Shown: positions 42,686 to 52,155, numbered from the stretch's first letter. The stretch is DNA of 64,000 bases from 34-65-8 sp964516135 (GCA_964516135.1 CAZEWN010000002.1:182253-246252), one strand, 5' to 3'. Numbers and translations are program-made. The notes: a model not told the origin generated them from the sequence alone.

Positions 42686-43054
42686 TCACCGCGCCGAAGC
42701 TGCCGGTGGCCCTGCGTTCTTCTTCTGGTCGTATGTCATCAGCCAGTGCGGTCGCTCGCCTTGATGCGATTCTGCCCATGCGTCCTGAAGCTGTTTCATC
42801 ATTTGGTTCATAAACGTATTCACGACAGCGCAATCGATCGCCGTGGTTGATAAGTAGCCTTCCCTGCATTCGGCAAACTCAATCGCTGTTTTTGCGATAA
42901 TCTCGTCTATGTACGGAGCTAGAGCTAAAATCTGGTCGGAACTTTTTATCTTAATCGATACAGGGACATCGATTATGTGAGGCGGGTACACGCTATCCCT
43001 CGCCCATTTCTGCATTTCATGTTCGTCAGTTCTGCGGTGTCCTTGTGGGCTCAT
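42686..43054 (-). CDS. Hypothetical protein, lower GC than surroundings
   Basis: A 122-residue protein without signal peptide or membrane helix. It contains one predicted helix with TAIDCAVVNTFMNQMMKQLQ and a hydrophobic-charged middle (VPVSIKIKSSDQILALAPYI). I recognise no family. The base composition is visibly more AT-rich than the neighbouring genes, suggesting recent transfer. GAGAGATGTTTC before the ATG is a fair ribosome site. It sits 13 bases from the end of convergent kup. Confidence 0.6.
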   Translation of the reverse strand: MSPQGHRRTDEHEMQKWARDSVYPPHIIDVPVSIKIKSSDQILALAPYIDEIIAKTAIEFAECREGYLSTTAIDCAVVNTFMNQMMKQLQDAWAESHQGERPHWLMTYDQKKNAGPPAASAR

Positions 43055-43070
43055 GAAACATCTCTCACAA

Positions 43071-43727
43071 TCAAGCCGTCGGCGGTTCGTCCTTTGCTAC
43101 CTCGTCCTTGTCTTCCAGCGCCAGTCCGTGCTTGAGCAGCATCGGGATCTGGCTGAAGGTGAACAGGAAGCTGAGCGGCATGAACACCCATAGCTTGGCC
43201 CACAGCCAGCTTTCAAAGGTCATGGTCTGGCGCAGCACTTCATTGAGGCCCGCTAGCGCAAGAAAGAAGAAACCCCAGTTGCGTGACAGCTTTAGCCAGC
43301 CTTCCTGGCTCAGCCCATCGAATGCCGCTTCGAGCAGGGTCTGGAGAAACGCACGGCCCTTGAGCCACCCGGCGAGCAGGACGAGTCCGAAAAATACGTA
43401 GATCGCGGTCGGCTTGATCTGGATGAAGGCTTCGTCGCGCAGCCAGATAGTCAGTGCGCCGAAGCCGACGATCAGCGCGGTCGACAGCATCAACATTGGT
43501 GAAACGCGGCCAAATTTCCATTTCGAAAAGGCCAGCGCTGCCACCGCGGCGATCATGAAGGCGATCGTGCCGCGAACCACCGCGGCAATTTCGCCCAACG
43601 GGCCGGGCTCCTCGGGCGAATAGAACTTGTAAACGCCGAGGAACACCAGCAGCGGGCCGTAGTCGACCAGGATGTTCAGCCAGCCGGTCGGCTTCTTTTC
43701 AGCGGCGGGTGCGGGGTTGTTCATCAT
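43071..43727 (-). CDS. yciB: Septation protein A / YciB (IspZ) family
   Basis: A 218-residue inner-membrane protein with about five to six helices. It has DYGPLLVFLGVYKF near the start, KPTAIYVFFGLVLL in the middle and the family's LSRNWGFFFLALAGLNE and FTFSQIPMLLKHG at the end. YciB influences cell-envelope synthesis and septation. It is translated with ftsY: its ATG overlaps the ftsY stop by four bases. Pairing with ftsY is common in alphaproteobacteria. Confidence 0.92.
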   Translation of the reverse strand: MMNNPAPAAEKKPTGWLNILVDYGPLLVFLGVYKFYSPEEPGPLGEIAAVVRGTIAFMIAAVAALAFSKWKFGRVSPMLMLSTALIVGFGALTIWLRDEAFIQIKPTAIYVFFGLVLLAGWLKGRAFLQTLLEAAFDGLSQEGWLKLSRNWGFFFLALAGLNEVLRQTMTFESWLWAKLWVFMPLSFLFTFSQIPMLLKHGLALEDKDEVAKDEPPTA

Positions 43728-44647
43728 GCGACTCCGGCAATGACCCGCGCCACGAGGTCAGGATCGAACGGGCGCAGGTCGTCCATTTTCTCCCCCACGC
43801 CGATTGCGTGGATCGGCAGACCGTACTGCTCTGCCGCAGCGACCAGCACGCCGCCGCGCGCGGTGCCGTCGAGCTTGGTCATGATGAGGCCGGTAACGCC
43901 CGCGACTTCCTTAAACACATCGATCTGGGCGAGCGCGTTCTGGCCATTGGTGGCGTCAAGCACCAGCACCACGTCGTGCGGCGCCTCGGGGTTGAGGCGG
44001 CCGAGGACGCGGCGGATCTTCTCCAGCTCGTCCATCAGCTCGCGCTTGTTCTGAAGGCGCCCGGCGGTGTCGACGATCAGCACGTCAGTCCCGCGCTCCG
44101 TGGCCGCCTTGACGCCGTCGAACACGATGCTGGCGGGATCGCCACCTTCCGGGCCGCGCACGATCGGAACGCCGACCCGCTGTGCCCAGGTGGCCAGCTG
44201 GCCGATCGCGGCGGCGCGGAAAGTGTCGCCCGCCGCCAGCATGACGCCGTAATCGTCTTCCTGGAACAGGTGCGCGAGCTTGGCGATGGTGGTGGTCTTG
44301 CCGCTGCCGTTCACGCCGATCACCAGCACAACCTGCGGGCGCGGAAAAGCTGTGATTTCGAGCGGCCGGGCAACCGGGCGCAGGATCGCGGCGATTTCCT
44401 CGGCCACGGCTTCTTTCAGTTCCTGCTCCGAGATTTCCAGGCCGAACCGTTTCTCCCGGAGACGTTCGCGGATGCGTGCGGCGGCGCTGGGGCCAAGATC
44501 GGACATGATCAGCGCATCTTCGACATCGTCCAGCGTCGCATCGTCGAGTCGCGCCTTCGTGACCACTGCTGCGAGGTTCTCGCCCAGCCGTTCGGATGTC
44601 TTGCGCAGGCCGCCAAACAGCCGCTGCGTCCAGCTTGTCGTATTCAT
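43724..44647 (-). CDS. ftsY: Signal recognition particle receptor FtsY
   Basis: A 307-residue GTPase that receives SRP-bound ribosomes at the membrane; its RNA partner (4.5S RNA) is also in this window. It has the NG domain: helical N part (ENLAAVVTKARLDDATLDDV), P loop GVNGSGKTTTIAKLA, AAGDTFRAAA, DTAGRLQNK and TKLDGTARGG. The acidic A domain of E. coli FtsY is lacking, which is usual in alphaproteobacteria. It overlaps both neighbours by four bases. Confidence 0.96.
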   Translation of the reverse strand: MNTTSWTQRLFGGLRKTSERLGENLAAVVTKARLDDATLDDVEDALIMSDLGPSAAARIRERLREKRFGLEISEQELKEAVAEEIAAILRPVARPLEITAFPRPQVVLVIGVNGSGKTTTIAKLAHLFQEDDYGVMLAAGDTFRAAAIGQLATWAQRVGVPIVRGPEGGDPASIVFDGVKAATERGTDVLIVDTAGRLQNKRELMDELEKIRRVLGRLNPEAPHDVVLVLDATNGQNALAQIDVFKEVAGVTGLIMTKLDGTARGGVLVAAAEQYGLPIHAIGVGEKMDDLRPFDPDLVARVIAGVA

Positions 44648-45819
44648 GCGAGGAGACCCTGCTCAACCCGTGTCGGGGTCACGGAAACCAGGGTTCCGGG
44701 CACAATGCCAAGCGGCAGTGCGACGCGGGCGTAGCCGGGCGTGTAGCCAGTCCCATCACGTTCCGCGAGAACCGTGTGCGGCTGCCCGAGGTGGCGTTTC
44801 AGCCATGCCGCGCGCCGGTCGGCGACTGCCCCGCGCAATTCTGCGGCCCGGCGGCGGATAGTTGCAGAATCGACCTGTGGCATGCGCGCTGCGGGGGTGT
44901 CGGGACGAGGGGAGTAAGGAAAGACGTGGCCGTGGACCACGTCGAGTTCAGAAATGATGGACAGGTTATCGGCGTGGCCTGTTTCGTCCTCCGTCGGGAA
45001 CCCTGCGATGAGATCGGCACCGATGGCAATGTCGGGACGCCGGGCGTTTAGCCGCGACACCAGAGCCACCGCGTCGGCGCGCAGGTGGCGCCGTTTCATA
45101 CGTTTGAGGATGAGGTCGTTTCCATGCTGGAGCGAAAGGTGGACGTGCGGCATCACGCGGATATCGCCCGCGAGAAGGTCGAACAGGTCGGGATCGATTT
45201 CGACCCCATCGAGCGAGGAGAGGCGCAGTCGCTCGAGCGCGGGAAACGCTGCGAGGATCGCGTGAACCAAGGCGCCGAGCCGGGGGGCGCCAGGCAGGTC
45301 GTGGCCCCAAGACGTCAGATCGACCCCGGTCAGCACCACTTCTGTCGCGCCGACTGCGATATCGCGTTCGATCTCACGCAGCACCTCGGCGATCGGCAGA
45401 GACCGGCTCGGCCCACGGCCCCGCGGAATGATGCAGAATGTGCAGGCATGGTCGCAGCCATTCTGCACCGCGATGAAAGAGCGGGTATGCCGCGATTCCG
45501 GCACCATGGAGGGCAGAGCCACGTTCCATTCGCGCGGATCGAGCTTGGACGCATTGGCGACCAGGCCGTCGACTTCGGGCATTGCCGCGAGCGCGTCACG
45601 TTCCACCTCCGCCGCGCAGCCCGTCACAAGTAGCCGTGCATCGGGCCGTTCGCGGCGGGCGCGGCGAATGGCCTGGCGGGTCTGACGCACCGCTTCGCTG
45701 GTGACCGCGCAGCTGTTGACCACCACGAGATCGCGTTCATCCGCGAACAGCGCGCGCAGCCGTTCGCTTTCGGCCAGGTTCAGCCGACAACCGAGCGAGA
45801 TCACCTCGGCTCCGCTCAC
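44644..45819 (-). CDS. mtaB: tRNA t6A37 methylthiotransferase MtaB
   Basis: A 391-residue radical-SAM enzyme that adds a methylthio group to t6A at position 37 of some tRNAs. The N-terminal domain has three Cys ligands (SLGCRLN, VNSCAV, VTGCAA). The radical-SAM cluster motif is QNGCDHACTFCIIPRGRG, followed by LTGVDLTSWG and SLDGVEIDPDL. A TRAM-like domain ends it. Start choice: GTG at 45819 overlaps the dapF stop and has GGGGCGAC upstream; ATG 45834 is the alternative. It is in a tight operon dapF-mtaB-ftsY-yciB. Confidence 0.93.
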   Translation of the reverse strand: MSGAEVISLGCRLNLAESERLRALFADERDLVVVNSCAVTSEAVRQTRQAIRRARRERPDARLLVTGCAAEVERDALAAMPEVDGLVANASKLDPREWNVALPSMVPESRHTRSFIAVQNGCDHACTFCIIPRGRGPSRSLPIAEVLREIERDIAVGATEVVLTGVDLTSWGHDLPGAPRLGALVHAILAAFPALERLRLSSLDGVEIDPDLFDLLAGDIRVMPHVHLSLQHGNDLILKRMKRRHLRADAVALVSRLNARRPDIAIGADLIAGFPTEDETGHADNLSIISELDVVHGHVFPYSPRPDTPAARMPQVDSATIRRRAAELRGAVADRRAAWLKRHLGQPHTVLAERDGTGYTPGYARVALPLGIVPGTLVSVTPTRVEQGLLA

Positions 45820-46622
45820 GCGAAGTCGCCCCATGCAAAGCTGCCGCGATAGCTTTCGGCCGCTGGGCCGGTCATCAGGATCGGGCCCGCACCGTCCCAT
45901 GCGATCGTCAACCGCCCACCGGGCAAGTCGACTGCGACCGGTGAATCGACGAGTTTGCGCCGGATCGCGGCGACGGCGGTGGCGCAAGCGCCGGTGCCGC
46001 ACGCGCTGGTAAGCCCGACGCCGCGTTCCCATACCCTGAGACGGATCGCGCCGTGCTCAATGCTGGCGACGTTCACGTTGACGCGCTCCGGAAACAGCGG
46101 GTCGTGCTCGATCTGCGGCCCGAGCCTGTCGAGCGCCACCGCGTCGCAGTCGGGTACGAAGAACACCGCGTGGGGGTTGCCGACGCTGACCGCTGCCGGC
46201 CGTTCGAGTTCGTCCCAGCCGACCGGCAGTTCGCGCGTATCGGCGGCGTGGGCAAGCGGGATCGCATCCCATTCGAATCGCGGCACACCCATGTCCACTG
46301 TGGCGCCGCCATCGACCGGGTGCAGGCCGATGAGCCCGCCGACCGTTTCCACCACCGCCTTTTCGCCGTGCAACAGCGCAATCGCGCGGCTTGCGTTACC
46401 GCAGGCCTCGACCTCGCCGCCATCGGCGTTGAAGATCCGCATGGCGAAATCAGCGTCGTTCGACGGTTGGAGCAGGATCAGCTGGTCGCAACCGATGCCG
46501 GTGTGCCGGTCGGCGAGCCGCGCGGCCATCGCCCGGCCGATTGGTGGCAAGGATTGCGCGCGCGCATCAATGACGACGAAATCGTTGCCGAGGCCATGCA
46601 TCTTGACGAAGGGAACGCGCAT
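45816..46622 (-). CDS. dapF: Diaminopimelate epimerase
   Basis: A 268-residue enzyme that converts LL- to meso-diaminopimelate for lysine and peptidoglycan. The two catalytic Cys are Cys74 in EACGNASRA and Cys208 in SACGTGACAT. The start KMHGLGNDFVVIDA and SVGNPHAVFFV are family signatures. The length is normal. It is the first gene of the dapF-mtaB-ftsY-yciB operon on the minus strand. A short gap separates it from the GGDEF/EAL gene upstream. Confidence 0.96.
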   Translation of the reverse strand: MRVPFVKMHGLGNDFVVIDARAQSLPPIGRAMAARLADRHTGIGCDQLILLQPSNDADFAMRIFNADGGEVEACGNASRAIALLHGEKAVVETVGGLIGLHPVDGGATVDMGVPRFEWDAIPLAHAADTRELPVGWDELERPAAVSVGNPHAVFFVPDCDAVALDRLGPQIEHDPLFPERVNVNVASIEHGAIRLRVWERGVGLTSACGTGACATAVAAIRRKLVDSPVAVDLPGGRLTIAWDGAGPILMTGPAAESYRGSFAWGDFA

Positions 46623-46677
46623 CGGCCCGGCATCTAGGGCGCGGGACTGCGCGCGTCCAGTATGTCAGGCCGTGATT

Positions 46678-48315
46678 TCAGGCCTCGCGGAGACGCGCCG
46701 CGTCGGCGCCCGCGATCGCTTCGGTGTTGGCATCAGCGTCGGTGGCGATGGCAGCGGCCGGGGCGAGCCGCCCCATCGAACCGAGCCGCTCGCGCACGGC
46801 GGCCGCATCTTCCGGCCTGCCATAGTGATAGCCCTGGCCCTTCAGGCTCTTGAAACCCGTCAACTCGTGCAGGATCGCCGCATCCTCGATCCCTTCGGCG
46901 GTGATCGGCAGCTTCAGCCCGTCGCCCAGCCGCACAATCGCGTCTAGGATTTTCGCACCCGCGCCATGTTCGCGTAATTCGCTGACAAAGGTGCGATCGA
47001 TCTTGAGCTGATCGAATGGCAGGCTGCGGAGTTGCGACAAGCTGGAATAGCCGGTGCCAAAATCGTCGAGGCTGATCCGCACACCTTGGTTGCGAAGACT
47101 GGTGATCAGCGATCGCACCACGGTGAGATTTTCATGCAGGCAGCTTTCGGTAATTTCGATTTCCAGCCGGTTTGCGGGAAAATTGTGCGTCACCAGCAGC
47201 TTCAAAAGTCGCTGGGCGAACCAGGGGTCGCGCAATTGCACTGGAGAAATGTTTACCGCCAGGCGGAGCGAGGCGTCCCAATCCTTTGCGTCGTCGAGCG
47301 CCTGCGCGATCAGCTGTTCCGAAAGTTCCGCGATCAGGCCGATTTCCTCGGCCACCGGAATGAATACGCTCGGGCCAAGGCTGCCCATTTCAGCACACGT
47401 CCAGCGGGCCAGCATCTCGAACCCGACCAACTCGCCGGTTTCAAGATCGACTTGCTGTTCGTAGAACGGAACGAATTCCCTGCGCTGAACGCCGCGCCGG
47501 ACCGCCCTTTCGAGCCTGTGACGGAACCGAAGTTCGCTTTCCATCTGCGGCTCAAACCAGAAGAACCGGTTCTTCCCCCGCTTTTTGGCGTGATACATCG
47601 CGATGTCGGATTTGTGCATCAGCACCTTGGCGTCGCACTGGGAACCGTCGTCCGACCTGGTTCGCCAGTTGCTCGCGATGCCCACCGACACGGTCACCTC
47701 GACCGATGTGCCATCGACGGCGGTCGGCGCGGCGACACGTTCGATCAGGCGCGCGGCGAAATGGTCGATTTCTTCACCGCCATTAGGCGCATAGGGCAGC
47801 ACGCAGGCGAACTCGTCACCGCCCAGGCGCGCGACCAACCCACCATGTGGGATCAGCGCGTGGATGCGTTCGGCAGCGGCGCGCAAGACCTGATCGCCCG
47901 CAACATGGCCATACAGGTCGTTCACCTGCTTGAAGTTGTCGAGGTCGATCATCAGGAACACCACGCCCTGAGAGCGTTCGCGCTGGGCGGAAATCAGGGC
48001 GTCGGTGGCCGCCGCGATGGTGCGCCGGTTGAGGCAGCCAGTCAGAGGATCGGTTTCAGCGAGCTTTCGTGCCTGCTCCTCGGCAAGTTTGCGCTGTTCG
48101 ATCTCGCGCAGCAACTCGTTGTAACGGCGCCAGCCAAAGATGATAAGCGCGATATTGAGCAGGAGCGCGTTGACGAGCAGGGCATCCGGCCCTTCGCCGA
48201 CGCCTGCCCAGCTGCGAAATACTTGCGGCAGGACCGAACTGCCCGTGCCCACGAACATGAGGATCGCGGCAGAGGCAACGCCGAGCGCAACTAGGTCGCG
48301 GTCGGCGCTCTTCAT
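46678..48315 (-). CDS. Membrane-bound diguanylate cyclase/phosphodiesterase (GGDEF-EAL)
   Basis: A 545-residue protein with two membrane helices near the N-terminus (about 8-25 and 42-62), a short coiled coil, a GGDEF domain with intact RLGGDEFACVL, and an EAL domain with EML in place of EAL, NISPVQL, ESCLHENL, DDFGTGYSSLSQL and ITAEGIED. All of the acidic metal-binding positions are present, so both cyclase and phosphodiesterase activities are possible; many such hybrids work mainly as phosphodiesterases. There is no recognisable sensor domain beyond the membrane part. The ATG at 48315 is chosen; the frame runs further upstream but crosses the EVE gene on the other strand. Confidence 0.9.
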   Translation of the reverse strand: MKSADRDLVALGVASAAILMFVGTGSSVLPQVFRSWAGVGEGPDALLVNALLLNIALIIFGWRRYNELLREIEQRKLAEEQARKLAETDPLTGCLNRRTIAAATDALISAQRERSQGVVFLMIDLDNFKQVNDLYGHVAGDQVLRAAAERIHALIPHGGLVARLGGDEFACVLPYAPNGGEEIDHFAARLIERVAAPTAVDGTSVEVTVSVGIASNWRTRSDDGSQCDAKVLMHKSDIAMYHAKKRGKNRFFWFEPQMESELRFRHRLERAVRRGVQRREFVPFYEQQVDLETGELVGFEMLARWTCAEMGSLGPSVFIPVAEEIGLIAELSEQLIAQALDDAKDWDASLRLAVNISPVQLRDPWFAQRLLKLLVTHNFPANRLEIEITESCLHENLTVVRSLITSLRNQGVRISLDDFGTGYSSLSQLRSLPFDQLKIDRTFVSELREHGAGAKILDAIVRLGDGLKLPITAEGIEDAAILHELTGFKSLKGQGYHYGRPEDAAAVRERLGSMGRLAPAAAIATDADANTEAIAGADAARLREA

Positions 48316-48477
48316 TTCACGATCCGATGCAGTGTCCAACGCGCCGTTCCACCCCGCGACTGCATACGCAGCCCTGCCCCATTGAAAGCGACCGCGCCCG
48401 ATATCGCACTTGTTGCTGAAAAAGCGGTTAACTGGCGCACCCTGGGTCGCTATCGATCTATCCAGCAGGAGACCGAA

Positions 48478-48888
48478 GTGGCGCGCTATTGGCTGATGAA
48501 ATCCGAACCCGACGTCTATGGCTGGGACGAACTCGTGGCTGAGGGCGAGGGCACCTGGGACGGCGTACGCAACCACCGCGCGAAGAACAATCTCGCGGCG
48601 ATGCGACCGGGGGACCAGGCGTTCTTCTACCACTCCAACATCGGGCTCGAGATCGTCGGAATTGCGGAAATTTCCGTGTCCGGGATCACCGATCCCACCG
48701 ATCCGGAAGGCAAGTGGGCAGCAGTAAAGCTGAAGCCGGTCCGCAAGCTGGAGCGCCCTGTCACGTTGAAGCAAGTGAAGGCCGAACCGCGCCTCGCCGA
48801 CATGGAGCTGGTCCGTCAGTCGCGCCTGTCAGTGAGCGAGGTAACACCGGCCGAGTGGCGCACGGTCCTGAAGCTGGCGGGTGAATGA
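48478..48888 (+). CDS. EVE-domain protein
   Basis: A 136-residue protein of the EVE/PUA-like superfamily, which binds modified bases in RNA or DNA. It begins RYWLMKSEPDVYGWDEL and contains WDGVRNHRAKNNLAAMRPGD, FFYHSN, VGIAEI and DPEGKWAAVKLK, the classic order. The GTG start is set by AGGAGA at about 48467-48472. There is no signal peptide. It is divergent from the GGDEF/EAL gene. Confidence 0.9.
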   Translation: MARYWLMKSEPDVYGWDELVAEGEGTWDGVRNHRAKNNLAAMRPGDQAFFYHSNIGLEIVGIAEISVSGITDPTDPEGKWAAVKLKPVRKLERPVTLKQVKAEPRLADMELVRQSRLSVSEVTPAEWRTVLKLAGE

Positions 48889-48978
48889 CTTTACCATGAT
48901 CGACCGGGTTTGTCCCACGATGCGACTACCCGGTTTCAGCCCGCGCGGGGGCGACACGATTGGGTTAGTGCCGAGCAC

Positions 48979-49170
48979 ATGAGAAGGTCGCTTGTTCTAA
49001 CAGATGAAACCGCGCGGCACCCGTTCCGCGCCAGTCTTCCCCCGCACGTCAGGTCCGCCGGTACGCCGCGCGCCGCACGCAGCCGCTGGGAAATCGCACC
49101 CGGCGATGCCAGGCGCTTTTTTGCTGCCTACTGCGCAAGTCTGATCGTCATCCTGATCCTCATCGCCTAG
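48979..49170 (+). CDS. Small tail-anchored membrane protein
   Basis: A 63-residue predicted protein starting ATG 48979. It is basic through most of its length and ends in one membrane helix (FFAAYCASLIVILILIA), the stop following immediately, so it would be tail-anchored. A DARRFFAAY-type end is familiar from short sphingomonad proteins of unknown function. An upstream TTG start at 48910 would add 23 residues. It ends with TAG, 8 bases from the end of the convergent transporter gene. Confidence 0.45.
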   Translation: MRRSLVLTDETARHPFRASLPPHVRSAGTPRAARSRWEIAPGDARRFFAAYCASLIVILILIA

Positions 49171-49178
49171 CGACCGGA

Positions 49179-50528
49179 TCAGGCGGCCGCGCGTTCCGCC
49201 AGCAGCAGCCGCTGCCCCAGCCACGCCGAAAAAAGGCACATCGCCGCGCTCAGCAAGACCTGGTCGACGATCGCCACTCCCCCCGCGCTCAGCCCAGTAG
49301 CGAGCAACGACCCGGCCACCATCGCTCCGGAATTGACGATATTGTTCGCCGCTATCGTGCGCGCGGTCTGGGTCTTGGGGACGAAGGTGGTCAGGAAGGC
49401 ATAGAGCGGCACCACGAACATGCCGCCTGCCACCGCGATGCCCAGGAGGCTGAGCAACAGGGGAATCGCCAGCGGGCGTGCCATGAAGCCGGCCACGTCG
49501 AACAACTGTTCGCCCGGCAGCGGCGTCCACGCGCGGCAGACCAGATAGAATGCGACCACGAACAGTCCCATCACCAGAACCGACACGGGCGAATAACGCG
49601 CCGATACCGTCCCCCTTAGCAGCGCGTTTACCGATACCGATCCGATCGCAACGCCGATCGAGAAGATGACCAGGAACAAGCTCGCGACTTCCTTGCTTGC
49701 GGTTAGCACGTTTTTGGCCAGCGGCGGGAACTGGATGAACAGGACAGCGCCGATCGTCCAGAAGAAGCTGATCGCCATGATGGCCAGGAAAACGCGCTGG
49801 TCGTGCATGGTGTTTCGGACCAGTACCCACGAGGATCGCAGCACATTGAAGTCGATCGGCTCCTGCTCACCTTGCGGCGGCGCATCGGGCACGTGACGCG
49901 CGGTGAGATAACCCGCTACCGCGACGACCAGCACGAGCACTGCTGCCGCCTCCACAGGGATCCATCCGGCCAGGATCGTGCCGAACAGGATAGCGATGTA
50001 GGTTCCCGCCTCGACCAGTCCGGTTCCCGCCAACACCTCGCGCTGGCGCAGGTGCTGCGGCAGGATGGCGTACTTGATCGGGCCGAAGAAGGTGGAATGA
50101 ACCCCCATCGCGAACAGCGCCGCCAGCAGCAGCGGGATCGCCGCCTGTGCCGCCAAGGGATGCGGGGCCGCGAGGCAACGGTCGGCCGCGGTCGCGCACT
50201 CCAGCGCCTGCCAGGCAATAAACAGGCCAGCGCCGCCCACGATCATGATCCCGATTTCGCATGCCTTCACGATCCGGATGATTCGTGCCTTGTCGCGCAT
50301 GTCCGCCAGCTGCCCGGCGAGCGCCGAAAGGATGAAGAACGGCAGGATGAACACGCCCGAAGCAACGGCGCTGAACATCGCCTCGTCGGCTTCGGAATTG
50401 TAGATGCTGTAAACGACGAACAGCACCATGGCTGTCTTGTAAAGGTTGTCGTTGAAGGCGTTGAAAAGCTGTGTGACGAACAGCGGCAGAAAGCGGCGGC
50501 GGCGCAAGATGTGCGTCGTGGTGCTCAT
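49179..50528 (-). CDS. MFS transporter, lysophospholipid transporter (LplT)-like
   Basis: A 449-residue, 12-helix major-facilitator protein. The start FLPLFVTQLFNAFNDNLYKT is the hallmark of the LplT/Aas transporter branch, which flips lysophospholipids inward for re-acylation. The linked acyltransferase domain that many alphaproteobacterial fusions carry is absent. FFGPIKYAILPQHL and the inter-domain loop DAPPQGEQEPIDF are visible. Substrate is inferred from the subfamily only. It is divergent from pgsA. Confidence 0.85.
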   Translation of the reverse strand: MSTTTHILRRRRFLPLFVTQLFNAFNDNLYKTAMVLFVVYSIYNSEADEAMFSAVASGVFILPFFILSALAGQLADMRDKARIIRIVKACEIGIMIVGGAGLFIAWQALECATAADRCLAAPHPLAAQAAIPLLLAALFAMGVHSTFFGPIKYAILPQHLRQREVLAGTGLVEAGTYIAILFGTILAGWIPVEAAAVLVLVVAVAGYLTARHVPDAPPQGEQEPIDFNVLRSSWVLVRNTMHDQRVFLAIMAISFFWTIGAVLFIQFPPLAKNVLTASKEVASLFLVIFSIGVAIGSVSVNALLRGTVSARYSPVSVLVMGLFVVAFYLVCRAWTPLPGEQLFDVAGFMARPLAIPLLLSLLGIAVAGGMFVVPLYAFLTTFVPKTQTARTIAANNIVNSGAMVAGSLLATGLSAGGVAIVDQVLLSAAMCLFSAWLGQRLLLAERAAA

Positions 50529-50641
50529 GAAACGAAACGCGCCCCTGCCATTGTGCGGCCCGATGTAGCGTGCCCGCTGCGGCGGACAAGGGGCGCGCGC
50601 GGCTTTTGCGACGTGGAGTTTGAGGCTAGGACGGGTTCGCG

Positions 50642-51235
50642 ATGCTCAGCCTTCCCAACATACTCACCTTGTCGCGCATCGTCGCGCTACCGCTGCTTGC
50701 TTACCTGTTGTGGTGGCCGGGATGGGAGGCGGGGTATCTCCTTGCCTTCGCACTGTATTGCCTGATGGGCTTCACCGACTATGTCGACGGCTATCTCGCG
50801 CGGTCGAGTGGGGCGGTATCGAAGCTGGGCATCTTCCTTGATCCGATCGCCGACAAGATAATGGTCGCTGCGGTCATCCTGGTTCTGGCAGCGCAGAACG
50901 TCCTGCGTGGACCCTATGTGGGCGACGTGCACGTGATCGCCGGCCTTATCATTCTTGTGCGCGAGATCGCGGTTTCTGGCCTGAGAGAGTTCCTGGGCGG
51001 ACTGCAGGTTTCGGTACCGGTGTCGAAGCTGGCAAAATGGAAGACCACGTTCCAGCTTGTCGCGCTTGGTTCGCTGATCCTGGGCCAGGGGCTCCCCGGC
51101 TGGACGGTGATGCTTGGCAACGTCAACGCGAACGTGCCACACACGGTCGGCCTTACAACCTTGTGGGCGGCTGCAATCCTGACGCTGGTGACGGGGTGGG
51201 ATTACCTGCGCGTCGGGCTGAAGCACATGGATTGA
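50642..51235 (+). CDS. pgsA: CDP-diacylglycerol-glycerol-3-phosphate 3-phosphatidyltransferase
   Basis: A 197-residue membrane enzyme of phosphatidylglycerol synthesis. The CDP-alcohol phosphotransferase motif is FTDYVDGYLARSSGAVSKLG plus the following FLDPIADKI. The first residues LPNILTLSRIVALPLLAYLL are typical. About five helices are present. It uses the CDP-diacylglycerol made by CdsA. The ATG at 50642 follows GGACGGGTTCGCG. It is convergent with oxyR with only one base between stops. Confidence 0.95.
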   Translation: MLSLPNILTLSRIVALPLLAYLLWWPGWEAGYLLAFALYCLMGFTDYVDGYLARSSGAVSKLGIFLDPIADKIMVAAVILVLAAQNVLRGPYVGDVHVIAGLIILVREIAVSGLREFLGGLQVSVPVSKLAKWKTTFQLVALGSLILGQGLPGWTVMLGNVNANVPHTVGLTTLWAAAILTLVTGWDYLRVGLKHMD

Positions 51236-51236
51236 G

Positions 51237-52145
51237 CTAGCCCGCGCGCAATTCCTCGGCAAGCAGGCGAAAATCATCCGCCCGGGGGGAATTCTTGCGC
51301 CAGATCAGTGCGATCTCGCGCTTGGCGGCTCGTGCCTTGAGCGGGCGGGCGACGACATCCGTACCGTTCAATATTCCGGCATCGATTGCCATCCTGGGCA
51401 GCATTGTAAGCCCCAGGTCGTTGTCCACCATTTGCACCAGCGTGTGTAACGAGGTGCCAATCATCGTCGCTGATCCCCGCAGTTCAGACCGGTTGCACGC
51501 GGCGAGCGCATGGTCCTTCAGGCAGTGCCCATCTTCCAGCAGCAGCAACCTGCCGCCTTCGATCATCGGGTCGATCATTGATGTTGGCACAAGCGCGGGC
51601 GGATCGCGGGGATCGTCCTTGGGAAAGGCGACGTATAGTGCGTCGTCGGCGATGTGCGCCATCTCCACCTCGCCTGTGGCGAAGGGGAGGGCGAGAAGTA
51701 CGCAATCGACCCGCCCGTGGTGCAGGCTTTCGACCGCGTCATGGCTCGTTTCCTCCCGCAGGAACAACTTGAGGTCGGGCCGCTCGCGCCGCAGGCGCGG
51801 CAGGATGCGCGGCAGCATGAACGGTGCGATTGTCGGGATCACGCTCATTCGGAGCGATCCGGATAATGGTGTCCCGCTTGCCTGGACGAGGTCCGCCAGT
51901 TCTTCGGCCTCGCGTAGCAGCCGATGCGCCTTGGCCACCACTTGCTCGCCTAGGGTGGTGAAGCGGACAACCCGGCGGCTCCGCTCCACCAGGGTCACGC
52001 CCAGTAACGTTTCCAGTTCGCGAATGCCCGCCGACAGCGTGGATTGCGACACGAAGCTGGCATCTGCCGCACGGCCGAAGTGCCCGTGCTGGTGCAACGC
52101 CACCAGATATTGAAGCTGCTTAATGGTGGGCAGGTAGGTGCTCAC
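51237..52145 (-). CDS. oxyR: Hydrogen peroxide-sensing regulator OxyR (LysR family)
   Basis: A 302-residue LysR-type regulator. The N-terminal winged helix has KQLQYLVALHQHGHFGRAAD and SQSTLSAGIRELE. The effector domain carries the OxyR redox pair Cys208 and Cys217 in EDGHCLKDHALAAC, nine residues apart as in E. coli Cys199/Cys208. Peroxide would oxidise them to a disulfide and switch on antioxidant genes. No catalase or peroxiredoxin gene is adjacent. It ends with TAG. Confidence 0.92.
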   Translation of the reverse strand: MSTYLPTIKQLQYLVALHQHGHFGRAADASFVSQSTLSAGIRELETLLGVTLVERSRRVVRFTTLGEQVVAKAHRLLREAEELADLVQASGTPLSGSLRMSVIPTIAPFMLPRILPRLRRERPDLKLFLREETSHDAVESLHHGRVDCVLLALPFATGEVEMAHIADDALYVAFPKDDPRDPPALVPTSMIDPMIEGGRLLLLEDGHCLKDHALAACNRSELRGSATMIGTSLHTLVQMVDNDLGLTMLPRMAIDAGILNGTDVVARPLKARAAKREIALIWRKNSPRADDFRLLAEELRAG

Positions 52146-52155
52146 GCCATCGTGC

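Noticed and set aside
48316..48774. N-terminal extension of the GGDEF/EAL protein
   Set aside because: The added 153 codons lie antisense to the EVE gene and its promoter and show no protein similarity; the ATG at 48315 gives a normal membrane start.
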